The notes: a model not told the origin generated them from the letters alone. 64,000 nucleotides of DNA from Phytophthora colocasiae (GCA_018806915.1 JAGKQI010000054.1:868001-932000); one strand, 5' to 3'. Numbered from the stretch's first letter, positions 9,952 through 21,829 are shown. Translations and numbers: made by a program.

Positions 9952-11659
9952 GAGCCTGTAGCCTCGCCTGTGATGCCGGCACGGGACTTTGCCACATTGG
10001 CCAAAACAGTTCATTCCGTTCCAAAACCGTACGTTCTAGTTGATTTGTGACTGGAAGAGCTGTCGACTCATGTGTATATTTGTTGCCAATTGTTAGCGGA
10101 CTACTTTGTCGCTGAAGCGAGCAGCTGGGGCTTCGGTATTCTCTTCCTGTTGCTCTTCTTCATCGGCAAGGCGCAGAACCGTAAGATTGCGGACAAATGG
10201 TAGGGAGCCGGAGTAGTATGAAGAGAGGGGGTAAAAAGCCTGACAAACGTCATGTATTGAACTATGTAGGCTGGAGGAAGCGGAGCCTGTGCTGAGTACT
10301 CAGTTCTCGTACAGGATCGTCGGTGGAGAACGGGATCGGCCTCATTGAGGAGAGTCAGCAACTTTAAGTACTTCTGCACTGGTCGCAGATTCTTGACCCG
10401 CTTCGTCGCGGATCTAGAGGTAATTTGAGCTTGTTGCTGTAGCTTAGAACGATATCTGACGATTGCTTTTGCTTCGTTGATTTTGCAGTTGAAATCTCGT
10501 CACGACCTCTTCTCGCGCGTTTACCGTATCATTGTGCCGACGTCCGATTATCTGGTGAGTGAAGTGCTGTTGACAAACGTTCTACGATGGATTTTTAGTA
10601 CTAATCAATCCATTGCAATGTAGACGATCGACGTTGGTCTACACGGTGAGGACGTCGATCCTTTTATCCTTGGTATCAGCAAGAAGCTGGGTTTCAATGC
10701 GCTCTCCAAGCTTTTCCCAGAGTTGGTAAGTTTCACTACTCTAGTTTCCATATTGAAGTAGGGAGTCCTAATTGTGTTTCGAATTGCTACTAGCTTGAAG
10801 TTGCCAAGCAAGTCCCAGTGAAGGAAGTGCCTGAGTCGATGTGGGTTGCTACTGACTCACTGAGATCCCCAAGGCGGCACTGACGCAGTCGATTCAAGCG
10901 GTAAGTCCATTCTATTTCTTTCCTGTTGCTGTGGATCTCACGTTAATCTTTGCCTGAATGCATTTGCTACAGTCACTCAATGAGTTGAAGGAATTCCTCG
11001 AGTACATCATTATCACTGACATGAACAAGCAACTGATCATGTACGTATTTGGGAGTAATGAGTTGATTTTTATTGAGCGCATACTAACAATTGACTGGTC
11101 TGGTTTTAGTGGCATGCCACGGTCCCAGAAGCACATTCTGCGCGTCCGATTTAAACTTCAGGTTGGCTCGAAGAATCTGGACGTCTCGAAGGCACTCCAG
11201 CTCGTGTTTGCTCTGGTTGACGGTGCCGGTGCTACCATCAAGTTATCGCGTCTTTTGCTGCCAACTCAACCTGGCCTGTCACTAATTAATTATCAAACCG
11301 CTCGATTAATTGTGAGCAGGCTAAGCACAGCGCGAACAAGCGGCGTCTGAAGATCAAGCAAGCTGCTGAGGCTCTTGCTTCTTCTGCCCAGGAAGACGTA
11401 CGTACTGTGTTTTGCTACTCATTTGACCAGCTTCTCACAAAATGTTGTTGTTCCATTAGGCGATCTCCCGTCGCCAGGTCGAGCTGAACGAGAAGAAGCA
11501 AAAGGAGTACGAGTCTCTGTCCTACGAGGAGCAGCAGAAGGTCGATGCGAAGAACGAAAAGCGGGCTACTCGCAAGCGCTTCAACCGCAAGGCAAGTATT
11601 TGGTAGTCTACGATTTCCCAAAAAGTCTAACAATTGTTTGTGGAACTTTGCAGAAATAA
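9952..11659 (+). pseudogene. CCDC47 copy 3, 5'-truncated pseudogene
   Basis: Same truncation and shared lesions as copy 2: no exons 1-2, the 2-base loss after QFSY, and loss of the exon 10 donor. It has private changes too: loss of three bases in the GAGAGTCGTAGC stretch near 10356, one C missing in exon 8 near 10858, and one T missing in the intron 5 polypyrimidine tract. Shared plus private lesions mean copies 2-4 descend from one already damaged unit. Confidence 0.85.
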
Positions 11660-12473
11660 GGGCGAGCGCTGAGGTGAGGCGTCATGTGCAACGTAACAGT
11701 CAAGATCAACAAAGGCTCACTGCGTGCAATTTGCTTTCCGCAAACTGTCAGTAGAGTCTTTCTTTTATAGACAGGACAGGATTCAGCATTGAACCTAAGT
11801 GCAGTTTAACTGTGGTTGTTGAAGTGTTAATTGTTGGGTCAAGCTTGCATTTCTTCAAAGCTACGATCCATAGGGCGTTTGGGAATCGTGTGTCGCAATT
11901 GATACGTGAAGTGTTCCTTGAATTTCTAAACCGTTACAGTCGAGTCGAGCTCGAGCCGCTCGACTATTGTGCAGTTGAGGATGGTTAATTGCCCTTTAAG
12001 ATAACGCAAATGATGCTGACAGCAAGATCGGGATATACACTACATGTAAATGTATAACGGCAATTGTGATTACACTCCTGAGTGAACAGTTCAACCAACA
12101 TGGTATGGATCAAGTCCTAGTACACTTATAACCTACAGCATCAATTGTAGAAAATCAATAGAAAATATCTCGCTTATCATGTAGTTAATACACGCACCTG
12201 CGATAACAAAAGCAAACCTTCCTGGGAGCTTCACCAACTCTCCTCACCATCCTGTGTGCTTCATAGCATCCTTCTTCATGTGGCGTGTGAACGACAACCT
12301 GTTACACTATACCATATGAGTCGTAGATTACTATGATTCGGATCCAGCATGCTCGATAAGGAGGAGATTGGCTCTTGACCTGCAGTGCATTCACTTTGCT
12401 ATTTGCCAGCAACGTATCACAACTAAACTACCAGGACCTTCACTGCCACTCCCAGACCACAAGCCCGAAAGCT

Positions 12474-12767
12474 ATGAAGTTCGCCATTCTGCCCGTACTG
12501 GCCTCACTCCTGATCGCTGGAGCCTCCGCCGAAGGGTTTGCCTGCTCCGCTGTCCCGTACATTACCTGCAACGATATCGATGGCACTGGCGGCCCCCAAG
12601 TCTGTGGTAGCGATGGTGTCACCTACGAGAATAAATGCTACTTTAAGCTGGCCAATTGCGACAACAAGGGATGCGAGTGCTCCACAACGGCATGTGCAGA
12701 CGGGATGGAACGCGCTAAGACAGCCAAAAGACATCTTCTTTTCCAGGCCGTACATGCCAGGCTATAG
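12474..12767 (+). CDS. Kazal-type inhibitor copy 3 with a frameshifted, extended C-terminus
   Basis: The signal peptide and the first five cysteines match copy 2. One G is missing from the run of four G's after NCDNK, so the frame shifts: the usual ending is replaced by GCECSTTACADGMERAK and further residues, for a 97-residue product. The new tail supplies three cysteines, so a sixth partner may exist at a different place. Asn58 is replaced by Lys two residues after the YF of the Kazal helix. It could be a pseudogene, a neofunctionalised inhibitor or a sequence error. The reading frame to the stop at 12767 is certain; its activity is not. Confidence 0.65.
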   Translation: MKFAILPVLASLLIAGASAEGFACSAVPYITCNDIDGTGGPQVCGSDGVTYENKCYFKLANCDNKGCECSTTACADGMERAKTAKRHLLFQAVHARL

Positions 12768-13102
12768 GCTGTTGTCCACTGTTGTATGCCCAAGAAGTAA
12801 CCTTGCGAAAAATACAACAACCAAGTCGTACTACTTTCCTTGTTGCATTTTGCCCGGAAGCAGGGGTGCATGATGTCCTGTAAGAGATCTGCTACAGTGG
12901 AGAATCCGCACAGGAATCTTCCGATTGCGTTTGCGCTGACAAAATGACTCCAAAGAGACTGAGCAAGAACTCAAAGTTTGGCGAACTCTGCTATTGTCAG
13001 CACATTCACCTGCGTATGGTAGCGAGGATGTCGAGCTCAACGGCAATGCAGTGATCCCAGTTCTTCAAAAGAATGGGTTCGTACTTATACTGTATAGTCT
13101 CA

Positions 13103-14811
13103 GGAGCCTGTAGCCTCGCCTGTGATGCCGGCACGGACTTTGCCACATTGGCCAAACAGTTCATTCCGTTCCAAAACCGTACGTTCTAGTTGATTTGTGA
13201 CTGGAAGAGCTGTCGACTCATGTGTATATTTGTTGCCAATTGTTAGCGGACTACTTTGTCGCTGGAAGCGAGCAGCTGGGGCTTCGGTATTCTCTTCCTG
13301 TTGCTCTTCTTCATCGGCAAGGCGCAGAACCGTAAGATTGCGGACAAATGGTAGGAGCCGGAGTAGTATGAAGAGAGGGGGTAAAAAGCCTGACAAACGT
13401 CATGTATTGAACTATGTAGGCTGGAGGAAGCGGAGCCTGTGCTGAGTACTCAGTTCTCGTACAGGATCGTCGGTGGAGAACGGGATCGGCCTCATTGAGG
13501 AGAGTCGTAGCAACTTTAAGCTACTTCTGCACTGGTCGCAGATTCTTGACCCGCTTCGTCGCGGATCTAGAGGTAATTTGAGCTTGTTGCTGTAGCTTAG
13601 AACGATATCTGACGATTGCTTTTGCTTCGTTGATTTTTGCAGTTGAAATCTCGTCACGACCTCTTCTCGCGCGTTTACCGTATCATTGTGCCGACGTCCG
13701 ATTATCTGGTGAGTGAAGTGCTGTTGACAAACGTTCTACGATGGATTTTTAGTACTAATCAATCCATTGCAATGTAGACGATCGACGTTGGTCTACACGG
13801 TGAGGACGTCGATCCTTTTATCCTTGGTATCAGCAAGAAGCTGGGTTTCAATGCGCTCTCCAAGCTTTTCCCAGAGTTGGTAAGTTTCACTACTCTAGTT
13901 TCCATATTGAAGTAGGGCCTAATTGTGTTTCGAATTGCTACTAGCTTGAAGTTGCCAAGCAAGTCCCAGTGAAGGAAGTGCCTGAGTCGATGTGGGTTGC
14001 TACTGACTCCACTGAGATCCCCAAGGCGGCACTGACGCAGTCGATTCAAGCGGTAAGTCCATTCTATTTCTTTCCTGTTGCTGTGGATCTCACGTTAATC
14101 TTTGCCTGAATGCATTTGCTACAGTCACTCAATGAGTTGAAGGAATTCCTCGAGTACATCATTATCACTGACATGAACAAGCAACTGATCATGTACGTAT
14201 TTGGGAGTAATGAGTTGATTTTTATTGAGCGCATACTAACAATTGACTGGTCTGGTTTTAGTGGCATGCCACGGTCCCAGAAGCACATTCTGCGCGTCCG
14301 ATTTAAACTTCAGGTTGGCTCGAAGAATCTGGACGTCTCGAAGGCACTCCAGCTCGTGTTTGCTCTGGTTGACGGTGCCGGTGCTACCATCAAGTTATCG
14401 CGTCTTTTGCTGCCAACTCAACCTGGCCTGTCACTAATTAATTATCAAACCGCTCGATTAATTGTGAGCAGGCTAAGCACAGCGCGAACAAGCGGCGTCT
14501 GAAGATCAAGCAAGCTGCTGAGGCTCTTGCTTCTTCTGCCCAGGAAGACGTACGTACTGTGTTTTGCTACTCATTTGACCAGCTTCTCACAAAATGTTGT
14601 TGTTCCATTAGGCGATCTCCCGTCGCCAGGTCGAGCTGAACGAGAAGAAGCAAAAGGAGTACGAGTCTCTGTCCTACGAGGAGCAGCAGAAGGTCGATGC
14701 GAAGAACGAAAAGCGGGCTACTCGCAAGCGCTTCAACCGCAAGGCAAGTATTTGGTAGTCTACGATTTCCCAAAAAGTCTAACAATTTTTTGTGGAACTT
14801 TGCAGAAATAA
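13103..14811 (+). pseudogene. CCDC47 copy 4, 5'-truncated pseudogene
   Basis: Exons 3-13 equivalent, with exons 1-2 absent and the shared exon 5 and exon 10 lesions. Extra one-base insertions are visible in exon 4 (GTCGCTGGAAGCG near 13260) and exon 5 (TTTAAGCTACTTC near 13520), and one G is missing in exon 3. The exon 12-13 end resembles copy 1 (AACAATTTTTTG) rather than copies 2-3, a hint of gene conversion or of array order. The downstream Kazal promoter is the most diverged of the four. Confidence 0.85.
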
Positions 14812-15541
14812 GGGCAAGCGCTGAGGTGAGGCGTCATGTGCAACGTTACAATCAAGATCAACAAAGGCTTACTGCGTGCAATTTGCTTTCCGCAAACTGT
14901 CAATAGAGTCTTTTTTAGACAGGTTTCAGCATTGAACCTAAATGCAGTTTAACTGTGGTTGTGGGGTCAAGCTTGCATTTCTTCAAAGCTACGATCCATA
15001 GGGCGTTTGGGAATCGTGTGTCGCAATTGATGTGTGGAGTGTTCCTTTCCCGCTCGACACAGTTGCGGATGGTTAATTGTCTAAGATAACGCAAATGATG
15101 CTGACAGCAAGATCTGGATATACAGTACATGTATAACGGCAATTGTGATGACACTCGTGAGTGATCAGTTCAGCCAACTTGGTTGGGTCAAGTACTACGT
15201 GTAGTACACGATTGTTGAGAATCAATTGAAAAGATCTCGCTTAGCTAGGTGCATGTAGTTAATACACGCACCTGCGAGAAACAAAAGCAAACCTTTCTGG
15301 GAGCTTCACCAACTTCTCCTCACCATCCTGTGTGCTTCATTCTTCATGTGGCGTGTGAACGACAACCTGTTACACTATACCATATGAGTCGTAGATTACT
15401 ATGATTCGGATCCAGCATGCTCGATAAGGAGGAGATTGGCTCTTGACCTGCAGTGCATTCACTTTGCTATTTGCCAGCAACGTATCACAACTAAACTACC
15501 AGGACCTTCACTGCCACTCCCAGACCACAAGCCCGAAAGCT

Positions 15542-15708
15542 ATGAAGTTCGCCATTCTGCCCGTACTGGCCTCACTCCTGATCGCTGGAGCCTCCGCCGA
15601 AGGGTTTGCCTGCTCCGCTGTCCCGTACATTACCTGCAACGATATCGATGGCACTGGCGGCCCACAAGTCTGTGGTAGCGATGGTGTCACCTACGAGAAT
15701 AAATGCTA
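15542..15708 (+). pseudogene. Kazal inhibitor copy 4, 5' part, disrupted by Gypsy-3
   Basis: This encodes the signal peptide and Kazal domain through Cys4 (TYENKC), identical to copy 2, then is cut by the Gypsy-3 LTR at 15709. Bases 15705-15708 (GCTA) are the left target duplication. As it stands, the frame ends at a TAA formed at the junction, giving a 55-residue secreted fragment with four cysteines. The remaining coding part lies 9.4 kb downstream. Confidence 0.9.
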
Positions 15709-16418
15709 AGTAAGGATGACGACATTTCTTTGGCAGACGAGTAGCAGACGACGAGCGGCATATGACGGACGGGCGGATGGCAGACTGAAGGCAAGCAGAA
15801 GAAGAAGACATGACGAGCGGGCCGGGTTGAAGAATGAGACCCGCTGACGAAGAATCCAGGTTCACGACTCTTCGGCCGAAGATCGTGGTACTTGAAGAGC
15901 CGCAGAGATTCGCTGGGTACACAGTGGACGGCTGGCAGGACGCCATGGTGGGTGCGAGGCGGTAGCAGTAGAGGTCAGTTTGGAATTTGCCGAGTAGCTG
16001 GCAGAGCTATCGGTCGAGCAGTAGTAGTGTCGGTATTGACGCTAGCTGTGAATACACTGGAGTGAGAAAGAGGCGGATTGGTGGTTGGTTAGTGTTGTAG
16101 TTCAGGAGTTGCGTCGGGTGTGACAGGACACGGGTATCAGCAGCCCCATAGGACCCTGGCTCGTGGTATCAGCAGCCCACATCGAGACAGAGGTATCAGC
16201 AGCCCAGCCAGGTTTGGCAAAGATCCTGACGTTTCTCTTCATTGCCGCACTCAGACGTGAGAATTATCTCCTGCAGGCTACTGTATATTCGATATTAAGT
16301 GCATTGTTAGGGTCTGTTGGAGTTAAGCTCCTCGAGTGACACCTTTGATCGGGGTGAAGCTCGTGGTTGTGGTTGTGGTCGTGACGAACTACAGCGCTAG
16401 TAGAAGACAAAGCTTACT
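15709..16418 (+). repeat. Gypsy-3 5' LTR
   Basis: Paired with 24412-25129. It contains three direct copies of GGTATCAGCAGCCC at 16133, 16165 and 16192. Differences from the 3' LTR include a one-base G indel (GGCAGAG against GGCAGGAG), a few substitutions, and a replaced patch around 16205. Confidence 0.92.
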
Positions 16419-16727
16419 TGGTGGTCATACAGGGCCTTCTAACACGGTTGGTTCCTGGCTTTCCAACGCAGTTGGTCTTGGTCAGAATCTTCACGAGGCT
16501 TGGCCCTGAGGCACGAATCCTAGAAGCAGAAGAGAGACGGTGTTTGGCGGAAGAAGAGAGACGGTGTTTGGCAGAGGAAGAGGGACGGTGTTTGGCAGAG
16601 GAAAGAGACGGGAGTTGGCAGCAGCAGAAGAAGGACGGTAGTTGGCGGCAGCAGAAGCAGAACTAAAGCCGAAGCAGCAGAACTAAGCAGAAGCAGAAGC
16701 AGCACAAAGCAGAAGCAGAAAAAAGAG

Positions 16728-18585
16728 ATGGTTGGAACGCGGTCTTCACCCGGTCGTAGTACGCCGAAACCGACAACGCCTAGAGCCAGAACGGCAACCC
16801 CAAAACGAGCGAGGCCGCCGAGAACCCGTATGCAGATGGCAGCTAATGACGGAAGTTCGGATGATGATGGGGTGAGGGTGAGCAGTGGTGTCGTGGCAGC
16901 GGCACTGAGGCATGGGAATCCTGCTGGTGACAGTGACAGCGATGACCAAGCCCGGACCGGACGACGAGGAAGAGATGGTGGAGCTCAGCAGGCTCAGGAC
17001 AACCAGCAGGCAGTAGGGCAACAACCTGCTCCGCAACAACCAGCTGGAGGTGGCGTACCACCGCGTCCTGGAAGACCTGTGTTAGCACCCGCGGCACCAC
17101 AAGCGCCCGCACAAAACAATCAGATGCAGGATGATGAGTTGGAGTCTACGGATTGGTGGGATCACTTGACGCCTGGGCAGCAGAGGTCGATGATGAAGCG
17201 TTTCTTGATTCAACCGCCGGCAGCAGCTCCTGCGGCAGCACCGGCACCGGTCATTGTGAATGCGCCTGCGACATGAAGGCTTTGCACCTGGAAGACTTCC
17301 GTGGTACTGCGGACGAATCCGTGGAGGCATGGCTGGCGACGATTCCCCAAGAAGTAGAGAGGCAGGCTGGATTGGGCGGAGATACATGGACGGCTGAAGA
17401 ACTTTACTACGGCGTGACGGCACACTTGAAGGATCGGGCAAGCACTTGGCTCACGACGCTGACGTCGAACATGCGCAGAGAGGACAAGACACTGGACTTC
17501 CTGGTTCGGAAACTGCGAAAGAAGTACGGAAGGAGGGACAACGTCTTCAAAGTGCAGCAGCGACTAGCATCGAGAGTGCAGAAGCCAGGCGAGCGGTTGA
17601 GCGACTACGCTGGTGTTCTCACGGACATTGGTTTCGGTCATCAAGTTCCCGCAGAAGTGTACGTCGAAGCGTTCGTGAACGGCATCAACAATCAGACGGC
17701 TGCGATGCAAGTAAAGGGGCACGACCCAAAGACGCTAGAAGATGCAGTACAGTATGCTGAGGATACGTGCGGCGAATACGGCGAAGGTTTCCGTGTCACT
17801 GACTGGCGAGTTGCTAAACGACGATATCGGGATGAGCAAGGTCTGGTTGTCGGCGAGGAAGACGTCCAACCTCCCGGAAGAAGTCAGCGGCGAACCCTGT
17901 TGATCAGTTGGACTGGAGTAAGATGGGACTTGGCTTTGGAGGTGATGAGTCCCCGCCGAAGTTCGATATGAAGGGCAACGCTGTAAGCAGTTGGAGCAAG
18001 ACGGCGAAGAAGGATCCTCTATCTATCGCAGCACTGCAGGCATTGATCATGACGGCTGGACTAGTCCGTAGTGATGCCCAAGAGACGAAGCAGGCAACTA
18101 AAGCAACGAAGGCGAAGGTCCTTGAAGTTAAAGCCGAGGCGTATGACGAAATCAAACGAGCCGATGAGCAGCAGCAGCAAGCAGCCGCAGCACGAGAGCA
18201 TGGATGGCAAGAGCAGAGTGGCGGAGGCGGATATAATGGCGGCCGAGGATATGGCGGAAGAGGAAATGGCGGACGAGGATATCGAGGCGGACGTGGTTAT
18301 GGAGGCGGTGGTCGAGGTGGACCTGGACATTACGGGCCTCCGGCTGACCGACCTTCCATAATGGAGCAGAAAGCGAATTCACGGTGCAGTTACTGCAACG
18401 AAGCTGGTCACTGGTGGCGAGAATGCAAAAGCCGAGCAGCAGCGTTTGACGGAGTACCCGACCCACGGCAACAGCAAGCACAGGCAGCTCGTACCCAGGC
18501 AGCCCCTGCGACAGCAGCGGGAGGAGCTTCTTCGAGCGGTGCTGGAACTGCAACGGCGGAGCAGGGAAACGCCAAGCGACAGTAG
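16728..18585 (+). pseudogene. Gypsy-3 gag (nucleocapsid/capsid), two frameshifts
   Basis: It starts at the ATG at 16728 with a Pro/Arg-rich and Gln/Ala-rich N-terminus. It then moves frame near 17270 into the capsid-like part (LHLEDFRGTADESVEAWLA and later FVRKLRKKYG-like helices). It moves again near 17890 into a Gly/Arg-rich RGG-type stretch and one CCHC zinc knuckle (CSYCNEAGHWWREC, about 18385-18426). It packages element RNA. Frames are 0, 2 and 1 in order, so at least two indels separate them, or one is a programmed shift; I see no clear slippery site. Confidence 0.75.
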
Positions 18586-18596
18586 AGGCGGGGGCT

Positions 18597-19226
18597 TTGC
18601 TGTCTGCCAGAATTGAGTACCCCAACGGTAGCGACAAGGAGAACGACGTAGAGCCGACCAGTGGAAACACCCGGGCTACCAAGCGACGACGAAAGAGAAG
18701 GAAGCGTCGTGATGGCTGGAAGGGTATCTGCGGCGATGCTGTCGGGACCGATGGACGCTCCAAGGGGAAGAGCGGCGGAACGGATAGCCAAAACTGGGGG
18801 AAGAGCAGCAAGCCCAGTGAAGTAACCGGTGAGGAAGCAGCAGAAGCAGTTGAGGAACGGGTGAGGAAGGAAGCAGAAGACAATGATGAAGCAGAAGTAC
18901 TGGCAGCAGCGAATGTTCCGGAACGGGTAGTGAAGGAAGCAGTGCCATTGAGTAGCGGCAAGACAATCGCAGCAAAAAGAAGACGCCGACGTGCCGAGCA
19001 GGAAGTAGCAGCAGCTCGTGCCATTCTGACGGCTGAATTTCGTATAAAACGTGAAGACCGAGCAAAATTCCTACGAGTAGCCGTACGGCAGAAGATCGAT
19101 GAGCTCAGAGAAATTGATGACCTGCGAATCAGACGGCGGCAGCGACGAGAAGCGCAGAAAGCAGCAGCAGTTGTACGGAAGCAGGAGGTTGAAGCACAAT
19201 TGGCAATCCATGGACGCGGGCAGTAA
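18597..19226 (+). CDS. Gypsy-3 basic coiled-coil segment between gag and protease
   Basis: 209 codons, very rich in Arg, Lys, Glu and Ala, with clusters such as KRRRKRRKRR and a long charged helix. It has no recognised domain. It is likely a gag-pol linker of Gypsy-3 rather than a separate gene, because it lies between the knuckle and the protease in the same orientation. The opposite strand is also open over this region (18152-19285) but only as low-complexity Ser/Arg/Leu text. Confidence 0.45.
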   Translation: MLSARIEYPNGSDKENDVEPTSGNTRATKRRRKRRKRRDGWKGICGDAVGTDGRSKGKSGGTDSQNWGKSSKPSEVTGEEAAEAVEERVRKEAEDNDEAEVLAAANVPERVVKEAVPLSSGKTIAAKRRRRRAEQEVAAARAILTAEFRIKREDRAKFLRVAVRQKIDELREIDDLRIRRRQRREAQKAAAVVRKQEVEAQLAIHGRGQ

Positions 19227-19429
19227 AACAAGTGGCTACAGCGGATGGAAATGCAGCGGGTACACAACCGAAGTCGCCGAGGCAAATAAGCGAGGACGAG
19301 TGGCTGAAGGAAGTGGCGCGGTATGAACGTGAAGCCCTAGTAAGTTGACTGAAACCGGCTCATTAGCAGAAATACGAGCAGAGAGGCGGAAGGCAGTCCA
19401 GGCAGCTAAACGATTCCGAGCGGCGAAGC

Positions 19430-20380
19430 GTGTATGGCGGTTGCAGCAGAAGCAGGGGTCAACAGCAAGCAGCAGTCAATGAGCAAGCGGCAGAACGACC
19501 AAAGAAGAGAACTCCACGGCGTAGGAAGGCCAAAACTTACCAATACGAGCAGCAAGGATGCTACGGAGACGTGGAATTGCGGAAAGATGATGGCGGACAC
19601 CACCTTCGGGTAGCGCAACTACGAGCAGTTGGAAGTAGTGCCCCGAGCTGTTTACCGACCGCGTTACTCGCGTTGACGAAGAAGCATGTGCAAGAGGTTC
19701 GATTGAATAGCTGTGCCCAGTACAGTGTCGCTGGAGAAGGACTACGAAAGTATGGACGCTGCCTCACGCGTAATGCGCCAGTGGACCTGGTGGAAGGATT
19801 CGGCGGAGGAACTAGTCGAGTGCTAGGCGTATGGAGATTCTTGGGAACGACGCGATATCAGCAGCGCATTACGATCGACGCCTTGTTGGTGGAAGGTCAA
19901 GGCGATGAACTGTTGGTTGGTGAGGACTGGATGGTGAAGCACAAGATTAAGATGGATTTTGGCACTCGTGAGTTGAAGTACATTGATGTGCAAGGCCAGA
20001 AAGTTATTCTACCGTTCACGTGTCATGGTGTATCGACGTTGCCGCAGCTGGATCAACCAAGGAAGGCCGTGGTGCGTCTGGCGAAGACTCGGAAGCTGAG
20101 GACGAACACGTACAACATTGTGAAGCTGCAAGTTGATGCTGAAGATGGAACCACTGGAATCTTTATGCCGAAGCCGTGCTCAAAGCGACACCTGCTACTA
20201 GCACCGACAGTGGATATCGTACGAAATGGAACGGTGAGAGCGCAAGTGCTGAATGTGGAAGGCAGACGAGAGAAGTTACCTGCTCAAAGCGTTGGGCACA
20301 TGGATACCCGTGAAAGAAGACATGGAGCTGCTGTCAGTGAATGGAGAACTGGAAAGAGAAAGAGTGGCGGCCTGGGTTAA
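19430..20380 (+). CDS. Gypsy-3 aspartic protease region with altered active site
   Basis: Basic N-terminus, then a retropepsin-like fold: VRLNSCAQYSVAG where LDSGA..SV is expected, followed by IDALLVEGQGDELLVGEDWM, the usual flap/ILG.DW region. The catalytic Asp appears as Asn and the Gly as Cys, so the protease should be inactive as written. The frame shifts after about 20250 into a short segment (20253-20471) that leads to the reverse transcriptase. Confidence 0.65.
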   Translation: MYGGCSRSRGQQQAAVNEQAAERPKKRTPRRRKAKTYQYEQQGCYGDVELRKDDGGHHLRVAQLRAVGSSAPSCLPTALLALTKKHVQEVRLNSCAQYSVAGEGLRKYGRCLTRNAPVDLVEGFGGGTSRVLGVWRFLGTTRYQQRITIDALLVEGQGDELLVGEDWMVKHKIKMDFGTRELKYIDVQGQKVILPFTCHGVSTLPQLDQPRKAVVRLAKTRKLRTNTYNIVKLQVDAEDGTTGIFMPKPCSKRHLLLAPTVDIVRNGTVRAQVLNVEGRREKLPAQSVGHMDTRERRHGAAVSEWRTGKRKSGGLG

Positions 20381-20517
20381 TAAGCTGAAGAAGGAAGATG
20401 CTGAGCCCTTGACGGACGGTAAGAGAGGCTTGACATTGGCGAGATGGAGCAGGAAGATCGAGACTTGGTGATTGCTTTGCTGAGGCAGTACTCTGGGATC
20501 GTCGAAAAGAAGACAGG

Positions 20518-21829
20518 ATGCCCGCCGTTAGCAAAGTCAACGTGGAACACCACATCAATACTGGTGATGCTGCACCGATCATGCTACGACGACGACTGCA
20601 TGCAGTCGCAGAGAACGCGCTCATCGACAAGGAAGTGGATGATATGCTGAAGCAGGGAGTGATTGAACCAGGGCAAGGTGCATGGGGTTTCCCGGTGGTG
20701 ATTGTTCGCAAGAAGGACGGAAGTGTACGCTTCTGCATTGATTACCGAGCTTTGAACGCGGTGGCTTTGAAGGACGTATACCCATTGCCTCGGGTGGATG
20801 AAACTCTTGAAGCTTTGCATGGATCGCAGCGGTTTTCGAGTCTTGATTTACATTCCGGATATTGGCAACTTGGCGTGGCTGCCGGTGATAAGCCGAAGAC
20901 TGCGTTTACGACTCCGAAGAGGCCTGTTTCAATTCACACGGATGCCGTTTGGGCTTTGCAACGCGCCTAGCACTTTTCAACGACTGATGGACTGCGTTCT
21001 ACGTGGTTTGACTTGGGTCTGTTGTCTCGTGTACTTGGATGATGTGATTATCTTCACCAAGGGCAGTGTCGCTCAGCACGTGGTAGAGTTAGCCATTGTA
21101 CTGGAACGGTTGTCGGAAGCTGGATTGAGCTTGAAGGCATCGAAGTGCTCATTTGCGACGACTCGCATGGAGTATCTCGGACATGACTTGACGCCGGAAG
21201 GGATTAAGCCCACTGAACGACTGGTACGGGCTATTGTCGACTTTCATACACCTACGGATGACGCACAAGTGCGCAGATTTGTGGCCTTAGCGGGTTACTA
21301 TCGCCGCTTTGTTCCTGAGTTTGGTACGCGGATGGCACCATTGACAAGCCTTCTGCGGAAGAGCACTAAGTGGGAATGGGGAGCGGCACAAGAGGAAGCT
21401 TTTGTTTGGGCGAAGGCATGGTTGAGTACGAAGCCGGTGTTGATTTACCCGGACTACCGTTTGCCATTTAAACTCACAACCGACGCATCGAAGACGGGAC
21501 TGGGGGCAGTGCTATCGCAAGACCAAGGACGGGGAGATCAACCGGTGGCTTACGCGTCGAAGGTCAACAACCCGACGGTGGCCAAGTACAGTATATCAGA
21601 GCTGGAGTGTTTGGCGGTGGTGTGGGCGGTTCGCTTGTTTCGACCGCATCTGTATGGCAGGCACTTTACGATCATCACTGATCATGTAGCGCTCAAGTGG
21701 CTAATGACGGCCAAGGAACCGGCTGGACGACTACACCGGTGGGCTTTGACGCTGCAGGAATACGACTTTACTATCGAGTATCGACCAGGTCGATAGAATC
21801 TCTTGGCTGATGCCGTATCGAGATGACCA
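20518..21829 (+). pseudogene. Gypsy-3 reverse transcriptase and RNase H
   Basis: Frame 1 carries the fingers and motif A (IRKKDGSVRFCIDYRALN and FSSLDLHSGYWQLGV). After a one-base shift near 20915, frame 2 carries FTRMPFGLCNAPSTFQRLM, the catalytic YLDD (VYLDDVIIF), and the RNase H (LTTDASKTGLGAVLSQ, LECLAVVWAV, ITDHVALKWL). An in-frame TAG at 21794-21796 interrupts the conserved YRPGR.N.LADAVSR end. Apart from the shift and this stop the domains are well preserved. Function: copying element RNA into DNA. Confidence 0.85.

Noticed and set aside
18152..19285. 377-codon minus-strand ORF in Gypsy-3
   Set aside because: Low-complexity Ser/Arg/Leu text opposite a GAA/GCA-rich sense region; the sense strand carries the RGG and CCHC parts. 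It is not in the position of the antisense ORFs of Gypsy-1 and Gypsy-2.
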